From assembly GCF_008017455.1 (NCBI RefSeq), contig NZ_VRTY01000031.1:1-58126 (forward strand): a stretch of DNA of 58,126 bases, written 5' to 3'. The number at the start of each line of letters is the position of its first letter. Position 1 is the stretch's first letter. Position numbers and translations under genes: made by a program. Positions 8,442 through 16,418 of the stretch are shown in pieces. The notes beneath the pieces are model-generated. The model did no database searches. It was given only the letters and a program-made list of their open reading frames with translations, and was not told where the DNA came from. This DNA comes from Pontibacter qinzhouensis. Its GTDB lineage: Bacteria > Bacteroidota > Bacteroidia > Cytophagales > Hymenobacteraceae.

Positions 8442-8673
8442 GGGGTTCGAGAATTTAAGGTACTGCTCCTGCCTTTGCCATGGAAGCCTTCAAAAAAACA
8501 ATATAAAACTTCCGCTGCCTCTATGGCTACCAGCTCATGAAAGAATCGTTTAGAGGTGAAGCGCTGAAATCAGAACTGTTTATTTACCTTTTTAGAAAAG
8601 ATAACTGTACCTCAGCTTCAACATAACACTTAAACCATGTAGCAATCCATCCAACTAACAACCAGCAACCACC

Positions 8674-8730
8674 GATTATTCTAATGAAAATGACCTTCAG
8701 AAGCAAATTCTGCCCAAAATTGTCAAGGGG
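8674..8730 (-). repeat. Intergenic repeat family R58, copy 4
   Basis: On the minus strand this copy shows CCCCTTGA, CTTCTGAAGG and GAATAATC in the family spacing. It lies in the 376-base gap between the EcsC and M1 peptidase genes; that gap otherwise holds only the hairpin at 8747-8813. Confidence 0.75.
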
Positions 8731-8746
8731 CTGCCTATAGGTTAAG

Positions 8747-8813
8747 TTTAAACCTCCTGAGCATAGCAGCCCGGCCTATAACTGGCGGGGCTGCTATGCT
8801 CAGGAGGTTTAAA
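8747..8813. terminator. Perfect 26-bp inverted repeat, probable terminator
   Basis: The arms 8747-8772 and 8788-8813 are exact reverse complements with a 15-base loop. The hairpin begins 5 bases after the stop codon of the minus-strand M1 peptidase gene and its arms end in AAA/TTT. Termination of that gene is the simplest reading. The long, perfect stem is unusual. Confidence 0.7.
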
Positions 8814-8817
8814 AGTT

Positions 8818-10710
8818 TCATTTCAGCATCTCGTCTATGGTGCCAGTCGAAACGGCGTGGTAGTTAGGTCGTGCTTTGGCGTAAATGGCCTGGGCTTTTT
8901 TCTTGCCTTGCGGTGTTTTCAGAAGTTCTTTGTAGAGCGGTACCAAAAACTTGCGGCGACCTACTGTCGTCAGGAAGTTATCCAGGGCCTGATCGGCGGC
9001 GGTGTAGTTATTCCGGATGGCATGCAAAAACCAGGCGGCCAGTACTTCGGAGTTACCGGAGTTGGTAAAACCAAACGCCTTGTCTAGTTCTGTCAGTTGC
9101 TGCTGCGTTAATTTTTCCGGCATCATTCTGATAAAGTGCAGCCACTCATGGCTCGACCAGTCTTTGGTGGTTAAGGCAGTAGCAGGAGTGCCGCCTTCCC
9201 AGGACTTATACGTCTGCTCTACTTGTGCAAAGCGCGCAGAGGAGGGTACTACATGCTCCTCCGGCAGACCAGGCGAGTAAACCCAGCCATCTATGTTAAT
9301 TTTTCCAGCAATCTGCTCATCGCCTTTTATAAGTTCTGTGCGCAGAAACTCCAGGAAACGATCTGTGTTGGTGCTCTTAAAGGCGAAGGTCTGAAAGTAT
9401 TTGTTCAGGAACTGATCGAACCGCTCGCGGCCAACCGTTTTCTCGATGTTGAGCAGAAAAGCATTTCCTTTTTCGTAGGCTATTTCAGTTAAACCATCGT
9501 CCGGGTCACGGCCTTCCAGGTCCAGCTTCAGGCGGGTATCGTCCTTCTTCTCCATATCATCGAGGGTGTGCTGCAAGTCCTGAAAGCCGAGTACCTGTAG
9601 CATGTCAGCGTATTCCTTTCCGTAGAGCTCCTCCATAATGCGGCGCTCAAAATAAACAGTAAAGCCTTCGTTCAGCCAGAAATCGTTCCAGGTGCCGTTG
9701 GTTACCAGGTTCCCGCTCCAGCTGTGGGCAAGTTCATGGGCAATCAGGCTGGTTAGGGAGCGGTCTTTCGCTAAAACAGTAGGAGTCACAAACGTTAAGC
9801 GCGGGTTCTCCATGCCACCAAACGGGAAAGAAGGCGGCAGCACCAGCAGGTCGTAACGGTCCCAGCGGTAGCGGCCATACAAACTCTCTGCTGCAGTCAG
9901 CATCTGGTCCATTTCGGCAAACTCGTAGGCTGCCGCTTTAATGGTGGCAGGTTCGGCATAAATACCTGTTTTTTCGCCGATTGGCTCAAATACCAGATCG
10001 CCCACAGAAAGAGCCATTAGGTAAGACGGAATCGGCTGGCGCATAAAAAACTTGTATTCGCCGGTGTTGTTCTTTTCCTGCGGATTTTCGGCACTCATAA
10101 CGGCCAGCAGCTCTTTGGGCACTTTAATAGTGGCGCTGTAAGTAATCCGGATGCCGGGGCTGTCCTGAATCGGGATCCAGGTGCGGGCCAGTATGGCTTG
10201 CGATTGCGTGAAGAGGAAAGGGTGCTTTTTACCGGCGGTCTGCTGTGGGGTCAGCCATTGTAAGGCAGCAGCTTCTGGCGTAGTGCGGTATTGTATTGTA
10301 ACCGATTTTGTTTCAGGCCGGATGTCGATGAGCAGGGGCTGGCCCAGAAACTTTTCTTCCTTGCCTAGCCTAAAGTTAGTTTCGGTGAGACTGTCGCCCA
10401 GAAACACCTTTTCAATTTGCAGTCCTTTAGCATCGAATACAATCTGATCCGTCTGCGTCAGGTTCTCTATCTGGTAAGTGGCACGCCCGGAGATAATCTT
10501 CTGATCAAAGTTAACGGCAATATCAAGGTCCAGGTGTTTTGCTACGGCCTCGGTTGGGCGGGCAAAGCTATGCACATCGATAGATTCTCTCCCGATTTCG
10601 TTCTCAGTTTTCATAGTCTGATTCTCTTTTGAAGACTTGCTGTTGCAGGAAGCCAGTTGTAAGGCTCCGGCAAGGCTCAATCCAATGAATAAGGTGTGAT
10701 AAGTTTTCAT
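8818..10710 (-). CDS. M1 family metallo-aminopeptidase, lipoprotein
   Basis: This 630-residue zinc aminopeptidase carries a lipoprotein signal (LASC, Cys22). The M1 signatures are complete: GGMENP at 298-303 (substrate N-terminus recognition) and HELAHSW at 325-331, with the third zinc ligand Glu in NEGF at 347-350. The architecture matches the LTA4-hydrolase/aminopeptidase B-like branch: an N-terminal beta domain (about 50-245), a catalytic domain (about 246-480) and a C-terminal helical domain. It should act outside the cytoplasm, trimming peptides. It is monocistronic with a strong hairpin at its 3' end. Confidence 0.95.
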   Translation of the reverse strand: MKTYHTLFIGLSLAGALQLASCNSKSSKENQTMKTENEIGRESIDVHSFARPTEAVAKHLDLDIAVNFDQKIISGRATYQIENLTQTDQIVFDAKGLQIEKVFLGDSLTETNFRLGKEEKFLGQPLLIDIRPETKSVTIQYRTTPEAAALQWLTPQQTAGKKHPFLFTQSQAILARTWIPIQDSPGIRITYSATIKVPKELLAVMSAENPQEKNNTGEYKFFMRQPIPSYLMALSVGDLVFEPIGEKTGIYAEPATIKAAAYEFAEMDQMLTAAESLYGRYRWDRYDLLVLPPSFPFGGMENPRLTFVTPTVLAKDRSLTSLIAHELAHSWSGNLVTNGTWNDFWLNEGFTVYFERRIMEELYGKEYADMLQVLGFQDLQHTLDDMEKKDDTRLKLDLEGRDPDDGLTEIAYEKGNAFLLNIEKTVGRERFDQFLNKYFQTFAFKSTNTDRFLEFLRTELIKGDEQIAGKINIDGWVYSPGLPEEHVVPSSARFAQVEQTYKSWEGGTPATALTTKDWSSHEWLHFIRMMPEKLTQQQLTELDKAFGFTNSGNSEVLAAWFLHAIRNNYTAADQALDNFLTTVGRRKFLVPLYKELLKTPQGKKKAQAIYAKARPNYHAVSTGTIDEMLK

Positions 10711-11436
10711 GTACGAAAAGTAGTTCCGGTGGTAAGTTAGGTTTTTTATGCCTATCGGGGCAACTACAGCTCTGGAGGAAATGTGCAGGAAAGGTAGCGG
10801 TGCGTTTAGATGTATTCCAGTAGAACTTTAAAAGTGATTTTGCAAAATGGTTACTTATAGATTATTGTGAGTAAATATAAGGTGAGGTAGTAGCATTGTA
10901 CCCGATTGACTAACCCTTGAGGTCTTTTGATCAAAAGCGCTTTGGAAGGGCCATTTCATTAGAAAAATTGCTAAAGCCCTGGCAAAGTTTGTAGCTCCGG
11001 TAATTCAGGCTAACCATACAGTATGTAATTTTTAGAAAAGGGAGCGCCCAAGACCTTGCAGCATGCGCAGCTATTGCAAGCGTCTGAGGGAAAGGTAGCA
11101 GCAGCTCTCCCCAACGCCAAGCCCAGGAGCTGCAAGAGCTACCTTCGGAAGAATGATGAAGTAGCGACCACATCTGATAATTAATTAGTGCTTTAATTAT
11201 GTAAAATAGAAGAGGTGGAAATTATCTGTTGAACCAGCTTCTCCTGAATCATAACAGAGGATAGGGCTGCCATAACATTTTTACTTAGAATGAAGTACAA
11301 TGAACATTAATTCCCTTCCAGCCCTTTGGCAAATGATCTCCTGATGACAGTACATCGGGCTATTTTCTACTGCTTTTAGAAGGTTAAACCCTAAGGAGGA
11401 GCCCGGGAGGGAATACTACAAAACTTAAAGAAACAA
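10711..11436. other. Divergent intergenic region with R58 copy 5
   Basis: This 726-base gap separates the divergent M1 peptidase and L,D-transpeptidase genes, so it must hold promoters for both. I can point to one R58 copy (10913-10969). A minus-strand open frame at 10931-11173 has low-complexity, non-family sequence and overlaps that repeat; I do not consider it a gene. Confidence 0.5.
10913..10969 (+). repeat. Intergenic repeat family R58, copy 5 (diverged)
   Basis: This copy shows ACCCTTGA, a core containing the palindrome CTTTTGATCAAAAG, then CTTTGGAAGGG and GAAAAATT. It is the most diverged copy at its right end but keeps the 57-base length. Confidence 0.65.
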
Positions 11437-13155
11437 ATGAACCCAGCTTACTTAATCACCCGAATAACCTATGCCTTAGGAGCGGCTTGCCTGCTGCTTG
11501 CCTTTGGTTGTAACACTGGCTCCCGAGACGGGCAGGCAGGCAGCGCAGATAAAGACCAGATTCACACCGATAGTGTGTATGTTTTAAACTTTATGAATCA
11601 GAAACCTGTCCTGAAAGAGCATGCAGACCTGATGTTCCTGTTTTATGGCGAGCGCGACTACCGCCTGGCCTGGTTCCGCGACGACAAGTTAGTACCCGAA
11701 ACAGAGAAATTTCTGGAGACCATCAATCAATCGAGTAAAGAAGGCCTGGACCCGGCCAACTATAAGCTCGTGGATCTGAGTGGTATGATCAGCAGGTTCA
11801 ACGAAATGAAAAGCAAGGATACCGCGCGCGTGGAGCTGCAAAAGCAGATCGACCTGGCCTTATCGGCTACTTATTTTAAATACGCCTCCGACTTCTACAC
11901 CGGCCGCCTCGACCCGGCCGGTGAAACGAAGCTGGACTGGAACGTGAAGCAGAACAATATAAAGCTCCATAAGGTCCTCCAGACGATTTTAAAGGAGCGG
12001 GAGAGTACTTACCCTTATTATGAGTTCGAAGCGCTACACGATGGCTATGTGCAGCTGCGCAACGTGCTGCAGAAGTATAGAGCACTGCAACAGCAGGGCG
12101 GTTGGCAGAAGGTGGAGCTTGGCAACCTGAAATCAATTAAGAGAGGCGATACGGCGCAGGCAGTGCTTTCGCTCCGGAAACGGCTAAACCCGGAAATGAC
12201 CGCCAATGCAAACGACCCGAACCAGCGGCTCTACGATGAGAAGCTCGAGCAGCAGGTAAAAACATTTCAGCAGCTACATGGCCTGGAGCCGGACGGTGTA
12301 GTAGGCGGCAAAACCCTTGAGACGCTAAATGTGCCTGTAGAGAGCCGTATAGATCAGATTATGGTAAACATGGAGCGCTGGCGCTGGATACCCAAAAGAC
12401 TTGTACCTAAAAGCATGGACCAGAAATTTATCTGGGTGAACATTCCGGAATATAAGTTGTACATCTACGAAGACCCGGATAATGACCCGGAGGCGGAGCG
12501 CAAGTACAAGAAAACGATGGAGATGCGCGTAATTGTAGGAAAGACCATGCACTCAACTCCGATTTTCAGTGATAAGCTGGAGTACGTGGTGGTGGCGCCG
12601 TACTGGAATGTGCCTAACAGCATTGTAGCCAACGAAATAAAACCTGCCATGCTGCGTAACCAAGGCTACCTGGAGGCGCAGAACATGGAGATTGTGACAA
12701 AGGAAAAAGATCCTAAGCTAATTGAAGCGTCGTCTATTGATTGGGAAAACGTGACGGAGAAAGATTTCCCGTATATGGTACGGCAGAAGCCGGGGCCGCG
12801 AAATGCCTTAGGCACCATTAAGTTCCTGTTTCCGAACGAATATGCAGTTTATTTGCACGATACACCAACCGGACAGCTGTTTAACCAGACATCGCGGGGC
12901 TTTAGCCACGGGTGCGTTCGGGTAGAAAAACCGATGAACCTGGCCACCTACCTGCTGCAGGATATGCCAGAGTGGAATGAGAGCAAAATTCAGGAAACCA
13001 TCGAAAATGGAGAGGAAACCTGGGTTACGCTTCCTAAAAAGGTACAGGTATACCTGGTGTACTTCACCAGCTGGGTCGACGAGAATGGTAATGTGCACTT
13101 CAGAGAGGACATTTACGGGCATGACAAAAAACTGGAGAATGAGTTATTCAGCTAA
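11437..13155 (+). CDS. L,D-transpeptidase (YcbB-like) lipoprotein
   Basis: This 572-residue protein should cross-link peptidoglycan stem peptides (3-3 links) or attach proteins to them. A lipoprotein signal (AFGC, Cys25) precedes an N-terminal scaffold domain, a peptidoglycan-binding domain (about 241-290, with DGVVGGKTLETLNV) and a YkuD catalytic domain. The catalytic motif HGCVRV lies near residues 490-495. Length and domain order match the YcbB/LdtD class. The last 17 bases overlap the next gene, the cupredoxin lipoprotein, implying coupled expression. Confidence 0.93.
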   Translation: MNPAYLITRITYALGAACLLLAFGCNTGSRDGQAGSADKDQIHTDSVYVLNFMNQKPVLKEHADLMFLFYGERDYRLAWFRDDKLVPETEKFLETINQSSKEGLDPANYKLVDLSGMISRFNEMKSKDTARVELQKQIDLALSATYFKYASDFYTGRLDPAGETKLDWNVKQNNIKLHKVLQTILKERESTYPYYEFEALHDGYVQLRNVLQKYRALQQQGGWQKVELGNLKSIKRGDTAQAVLSLRKRLNPEMTANANDPNQRLYDEKLEQQVKTFQQLHGLEPDGVVGGKTLETLNVPVESRIDQIMVNMERWRWIPKRLVPKSMDQKFIWVNIPEYKLYIYEDPDNDPEAERKYKKTMEMRVIVGKTMHSTPIFSDKLEYVVVAPYWNVPNSIVANEIKPAMLRNQGYLEAQNMEIVTKEKDPKLIEASSIDWENVTEKDFPYMVRQKPGPRNALGTIKFLFPNEYAVYLHDTPTGQLFNQTSRGFSHGCVRVEKPMNLATYLLQDMPEWNESKIQETIENGEETWVTLPKKVQVYLVYFTSWVDENGNVHFREDIYGHDKKLENELFS

Positions 13156-13702
13156 GGCGAAAGGTAGTGCCATGTTCTCATTTGTGGCTGCCGGTGTAGC
13201 TTTGGCGCTTACTGCTTGTTCTTCTGGCTCCGGAGAGGAAAAGAATAGCCTGGAATCGGCTGCCCTCAACAATGACACAGCCCGAACAGAAGAGGTTGGT
13301 AACAAAAAAGCCATGCAGCCAGTGGTAGAAGTTACCATCAGGACGGTAGGCGATGAAAAGACAGGTAAGCACTACGACACCGATACCATAGAAGCAAAAG
13401 CAGGAGAGCTGTTAAAGATTTCGCTTGTAAACGAAGGTTCAGAGCAATCCATGATTCATAATATCGTTTTTACCAGGGCCGGAAAATCTACAGAAGTAGC
13501 CTTAGCAGGTGCAAAAGTAGGTGCACCTGGCAACTATGTTCCTGATGATACACTGCGGGTATTAGCAGCATCTCCTCTGGCTTTACCCGGGCAAACCGTA
13601 GTGCTGGAATTTCAAGTGCCCAAGGAGCCGGGACAGTACGACTATGTCTGCACTTATCCGGAGCATTACAAATTTATGAAGGGGGTGCTGCTTGTAAAAT
13701 AA
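13139..13702 (+). CDS. Cupredoxin (azurin/plastocyanin-like) lipoprotein
   Basis: This 187-residue protein has a lipobox LTAC (Cys27) and one cupredoxin domain. The type 1 copper ligands are visible as His107 (MIHNIVF), Cys171 and His176 (VCTYPEHY) and Met180 (KFMKG). It should carry electrons outside the cytoplasmic membrane. The chosen ATG gives a positively charged signal peptide (MSYSAKAKGS) and overlaps the transpeptidase gene by 17 bases. An ATG 33 bases later would remove the charges, and the longer frame reaching back to 12977 lies inside the transpeptidase gene and is unlikely. The copper theme is shared with the MbnP cassette upstream. Confidence 0.9.
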   Translation: MSYSAKAKGSAMFSFVAAGVALALTACSSGSGEEKNSLESAALNNDTARTEEVGNKKAMQPVVEVTIRTVGDEKTGKHYDTDTIEAKAGELLKISLVNEGSEQSMIHNIVFTRAGKSTEVALAGAKVGAPGNYVPDDTLRVLAASPLALPGQTVVLEFQVPKEPGQYDYVCTYPEHYKFMKGVLLVK

Positions 13703-13730
13703 GCTTTCTCTTTGAGCAATAAGTCATCTT

Positions 13731-13768
13731 AAGAGGCATGTAACGTTTGTTATATGCCTCTTTTTTTT
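13731..13768 (+). terminator. Intrinsic terminator after the cupredoxin gene
   Basis: AAGAGGCATGTAAC pairs with GTTATATGCCTCTT (one G-T pair) and a run of eight T follows. It lies 29 bases after the stop codon of the cupredoxin gene. Confidence 0.9.
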
Positions 13769-14084
13769 GTTTCGCGGACTCACGCTATTCTTAAAAACTC
13801 TCCCAAATTCATTCTTTCCTATAGCCAGCATCTTCCTAGCCAGTTAAAGTTGCCAGCTGACAGAGCTTGCCTTTCAGGGAGTTACTGTGTGCTGCAGGGA
13901 GCAAAATTTTCCTCTTATCTATTTTGTGATATTAGAATAATCTTATTTTCTAGTTAACTGGCAAAATATGTCATAGTACTACTGCTTTTTCTGTGGAAGA
14001 TGTATGCAGGAGCCCCTATATTATGATTGTTATATCTACTTCAGCTACACCTGTACCGCTTTAAAACCATGATTTTGAAGGATA

Positions 14085-14108
14085 TGTGGATAACTCGACT
14101 TATCCACA
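14085..14108. promoter_or_regulatory. Inverted pair of consensus DnaA-box sequences
   Basis: TGTGGATAA and TTATCCACA form a perfect 9-bp inverted repeat with a 6-base spacer. Each half equals the classic DnaA-box consensus TTATCCACA. The site lies in the 746-base gap 13703-14448, where I see no credible gene apart from the cupredoxin terminator. An alternative is an operator for the downstream XRE protein. Confidence 0.5.
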
Positions 14109-14237
14109 TTCGCATCTTTGCTTTATGTCATTATGGCAGAGAACAGAATAAAGCCTGCTTTAACAACCGATTTGTAGCTTGTAAAGCATGCAAAAAAGGG
14201 TCTTTCATGTACCCATTTATAAACCTTAGATATATAA

Positions 14238-14283
14238 CCTGCAACTGTTTACAATTGTATTTACATTTGTAAACAGTTGCAGG
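14238..14283. promoter_or_regulatory. Perfect 17-bp inverted repeat upstream of the XRE gene
   Basis: The arms 14238-14254 and 14267-14283 are exact reverse complements with a 12-base AT-rich centre. The repeat lies about 165 bases before the start of the XRE regulator gene and has no T-run. It could be an operator for that protein or an RNA hairpin in its leader. Confidence 0.5.
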
Positions 14284-14448
14284 TGCGTTTAATTTCGCTG
14301 GTAATTAACTCATTCATAAACTGATTTATACGAACATAAATTAAACTTCTTGTTTAGTTTACCTTTTACTATAATGGATTTGTAAATTAGTTCAAATGTA
14401 AATACCTTGGGCCATGTGTTACATTTCTACTTACACTACCAGGCCGTT

Positions 14449-14880
14449 ATGATAGACAGAATTAAAGAACTAATGGAGGCTAAAGGTTTGACTTCTACAC
14501 AGCTGGCAGATGGCGTGGATGTGCCTCGGGCAGTAGTAAGTCATATACTAAGCGGTCGGAATAAGCCTAGTCTTGATGTGATGGTGAAAATCTTATCTGT
14601 GCACCGGGATGTGAATACGGAGTGGCTATTATTAGGTGAAGGCAGCATGTATGCTAAAAATTTTAGCAGCCAAATAACATCATCTAACTCCGAAAAAGCA
14701 GCTGCGGAGGCCGAAAATCTAATCGACACTATTCCAAGAGCTTCTCCTTCTCTTGAAAATATACCATCTGGGAAAGTGGTGCCTAACGTTCAACCTGCTG
14801 CAGCACAAGCTTCTAAAACATTAGAGCGAATCGTATACTTCTACAGCGACAAAACTTTCGAAGCTTATATGCCAGGGTAA
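14449..14880 (+). CDS. XRE-family helix-turn-helix regulator
   Basis: This 143-residue DNA-binding protein has an N-terminal HTH_3 domain (about residues 3-65): RIKELMEAKGLTSTQLADGV, then VPRAVVSHILSGRNKPSLDV as recognition helix, then the typical end TEWLLLGEG. The remainder is a low-complexity Ala/Ser-rich linker and a short C-terminal segment (ERIVYFYSDKTFEAYMP). This layout is common in Bacteroidota XRE regulators. The ATG at 14449 starts the conserved domain; the in-frame upstream extension to 14407 looks non-coding. Targets are unknown. Confidence 0.88.
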   Translation: MIDRIKELMEAKGLTSTQLADGVDVPRAVVSHILSGRNKPSLDVMVKILSVHRDVNTEWLLLGEGSMYAKNFSSQITSSNSEKAAAEAENLIDTIPRASPSLENIPSGKVVPNVQPAAAQASKTLERIVYFYSDKTFEAYMPG

Positions 14881-15020
14881 AGGCTGCAGGAAGTTCTGAA
14901 GCTTTTAAACTTTGTATAGTGCCGCTGGATGTGGAAGCGTGATTCGGTGCAGGTAGTTTCCTGGTTTCTGTAACCTGAACCTTTACGTTTCAGATTGTCA
15001 TCACTTATTGCGCTACTGGA

Positions 15021-15078
15021 AATTATTCTAATTAAAATGGTCTTCCAAAGGAATTTAGCTTCGTTATATTCAAGGGTT
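15021..15078 (-). repeat. Intergenic repeat family R58, copy 6
   Basis: On the minus strand this copy shows AACCCTTG, CTTTGGAAG and GAATAATT in the family spacing. It abuts the left end of the MITE-like element at 15082. Confidence 0.75.
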
Positions 15079-15081
15079 AGG

Positions 15082-15463
15082 TTAATAACTGATATTACGA
15101 ACATTTATCAGGAAGTCTCTTTTAAGTTGGTTCTAATGCATTTGGTAATAGTTTCTTCCGGTGCCTTAGGCTTTACTGTTGCATTGTAGAAGTCTTAGCG
15201 CTCACGGCTGGGGAAGGAGCCCTATATTAGCGGGCCTCGTTCTTAGGCATCGCGCTGCTGCATTTTCCTGTCAGGGGTGCAGGGCCCCTTTTAGGCTCGC
15301 TCTCGCTCAGGCTGCCTGCGGCACCGGAAACCTGCAAAGGCGCTCAACCCAAGAACTGGGATTTGCACTACAAGCCTCAGCTACACCGCCAGCAAAATAA
15401 TTTGTTGGATTCGGAAAATAAAATTTAATTGTATATCGCTAGTGCGTAACATCGGTTAATTAA
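15082..15463. mobile_element. MITE-like element, copy 2 (382 bp, with internal insert)
   Basis: The terminal inverted repeats (15082-15102 and 15442-15463) match those of copy 1 at 6933-7175, as do the sequence around TTCCGGTGCC and an identical 26-base block at 15340-15365. Copy 2 is longer because about 142 bases are inserted between two direct repeats GCGCTCA (15198-15204 and 15340-15346). The element encodes no protein. Confidence 0.75.
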
Positions 15464-15528
15464 TTGCAAGTACAAAAGATAATAGCCTAACCACTGCCTT
15501 ACACCTCTAATTTCCTTCGAAATTAAAA

Positions 15529-15923
15529 CCAAGGACATTGCTGCAACGCCAGATATACCAGGTCATTTTTGAGGTAGAGACTCCGGGAGGCAGGGTAATT
15601 CGATGTGCTGTTGCTGGTCCTGCTTAGCGTGCTGGTGGTAACGCTGGAGAGTGTGGTGGCCTTGCACCGCGACTATTAAAATTACTTCAGGGTGCTGGAG
15701 TGGTTTTTTGCAATCATTTTTACCGTAGAGTACCTCCTTCGAATTTATTCTTCTCCCAAGTCCTTTCAGTATATATTTTTTCCTTTTGGAGTTGTCGACT
15801 TTTTGGCCCTTGTGCCTACTTAGCTGAGCTTATTTATTGTTGGCTTCCAGTATTTTGCAGTAGTAAGGGTGTTGCGGCTATTATGTGCCGCCTGCATAGT
15901 AAAGCTAGTGCTTCATTAACGAG
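15529..15923 (+). pseudogene. Ion transporter (voltage-gated K+ channel-like) pseudogene, truncated
   Basis: The plus strand reads as a decayed N-terminal half of a 6-TM ion channel. QRQIYQVIFEVETPGG comes first; after one frameshift near 15595-15602 follows DVLLLVLLSVLVVTLESVVAL, then EWFFAIIFTVEYLLRIYSSP, then FGVVDFLALVPT and YFAVVRVLRLL. In-frame stops interrupt it at about 15677 (TAA), 15821 (TAG) and 15915 (TAA). These segments match S1-S4 of the voltage-gated ion transport family in order. The pore region is missing; the remnant ends against the convergent Hpt gene. The identification rests on recognised residue patterns. Confidence 0.75.
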
Positions 15924-15938
15924 GTTATCTAAACAGGC

Positions 15939-16319
15939 TTAAACAGCAGCTGCCAGTTCTTCTTTAAAGCTGTCGGTTACCTGGCTCATTACAGCCACGA
16001 TCAGTTCCAGGTTGCTACCCATCAGGTGCAGGTTGGTTTGTTCTTTTGCGTCCTGCTCCACCTGCCTGATGATTGTTTTCAGCGATTCTATACGCAGGGC
16101 ATCGATGGTGGCTTTAAGCTTATGTGCCGAGGCACTTACTGTCGACCAGTCAGCTGTATCGAAACTACTCTGTATTTCTTGCAGAGTCTGCGGCACCGTG
16201 TCCACAAACAGTTGCTTCGTTCTTCTCAGAAATGCTTCGTTGCCGCGCGACATTTTATGAATCATGGTCAGGTCGTAAAGCGGCTGAGGGAGAGTGGCTA
16301 AAGTCGAAGGCGCAGTCAT
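15939..16319 (-). CDS. Hpt (histidine phosphotransfer) domain protein
   Basis: This 126-residue, all-helical protein carries the Hpt signature SASAHKLKATIDAL, with His66 as the expected phospho-accepting residue. There is no kinase or receiver domain, so it would pass phosphoryl groups between a hybrid kinase encoded elsewhere and a response regulator. The nearest candidate partner is the sigma-54 activator encoded 99 bases upstream on the same strand (16419-17783). Co-transcription with it is likely. Confidence 0.87.
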   Translation of the reverse strand: MTAPSTLATLPQPLYDLTMIHKMSRGNEAFLRRTKQLFVDTVPQTLQEIQSSFDTADWSTVSASAHKLKATIDALRIESLKTIIRQVEQDAKEQTNLHLMGSNLELIVAVMSQVTDSFKEELAAAV

Positions 16320-16418
16320 AAACGTAAACGATTGATGTTGTAAGGCGAGGCTGTAAAATACTTGTTAAACTATTGGTTATGTTTTTGATTATAAAATTTT
16401 GAAATGCAGGCTGTTATT

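Noticed and set aside
10931..11173. Minus-strand frame of 80 codons between the M1 peptidase and L,D-transpeptidase genes
   Set aside because: Low-complexity Ser/Ala/Trp-rich translation, no recognised motif, overlaps an R58 copy.
13754..13957. Open frame of 67 codons after the cupredoxin terminator
   Set aside because: It begins inside the terminator T-run and shows no conserved pattern.
14085..14108. Chromosomal replication origin
   Set aside because: Only two DnaA boxes are visible, with no dnaA or other typical origin genes nearby. I report the boxes but do not call an origin.
14027..14272. Plus-strand frame of 81 codons containing several Cys residues
   Set aside because: It spans the DnaA-box pair and the palindrome; the translation is not protein-like and the region is better explained as regulatory.
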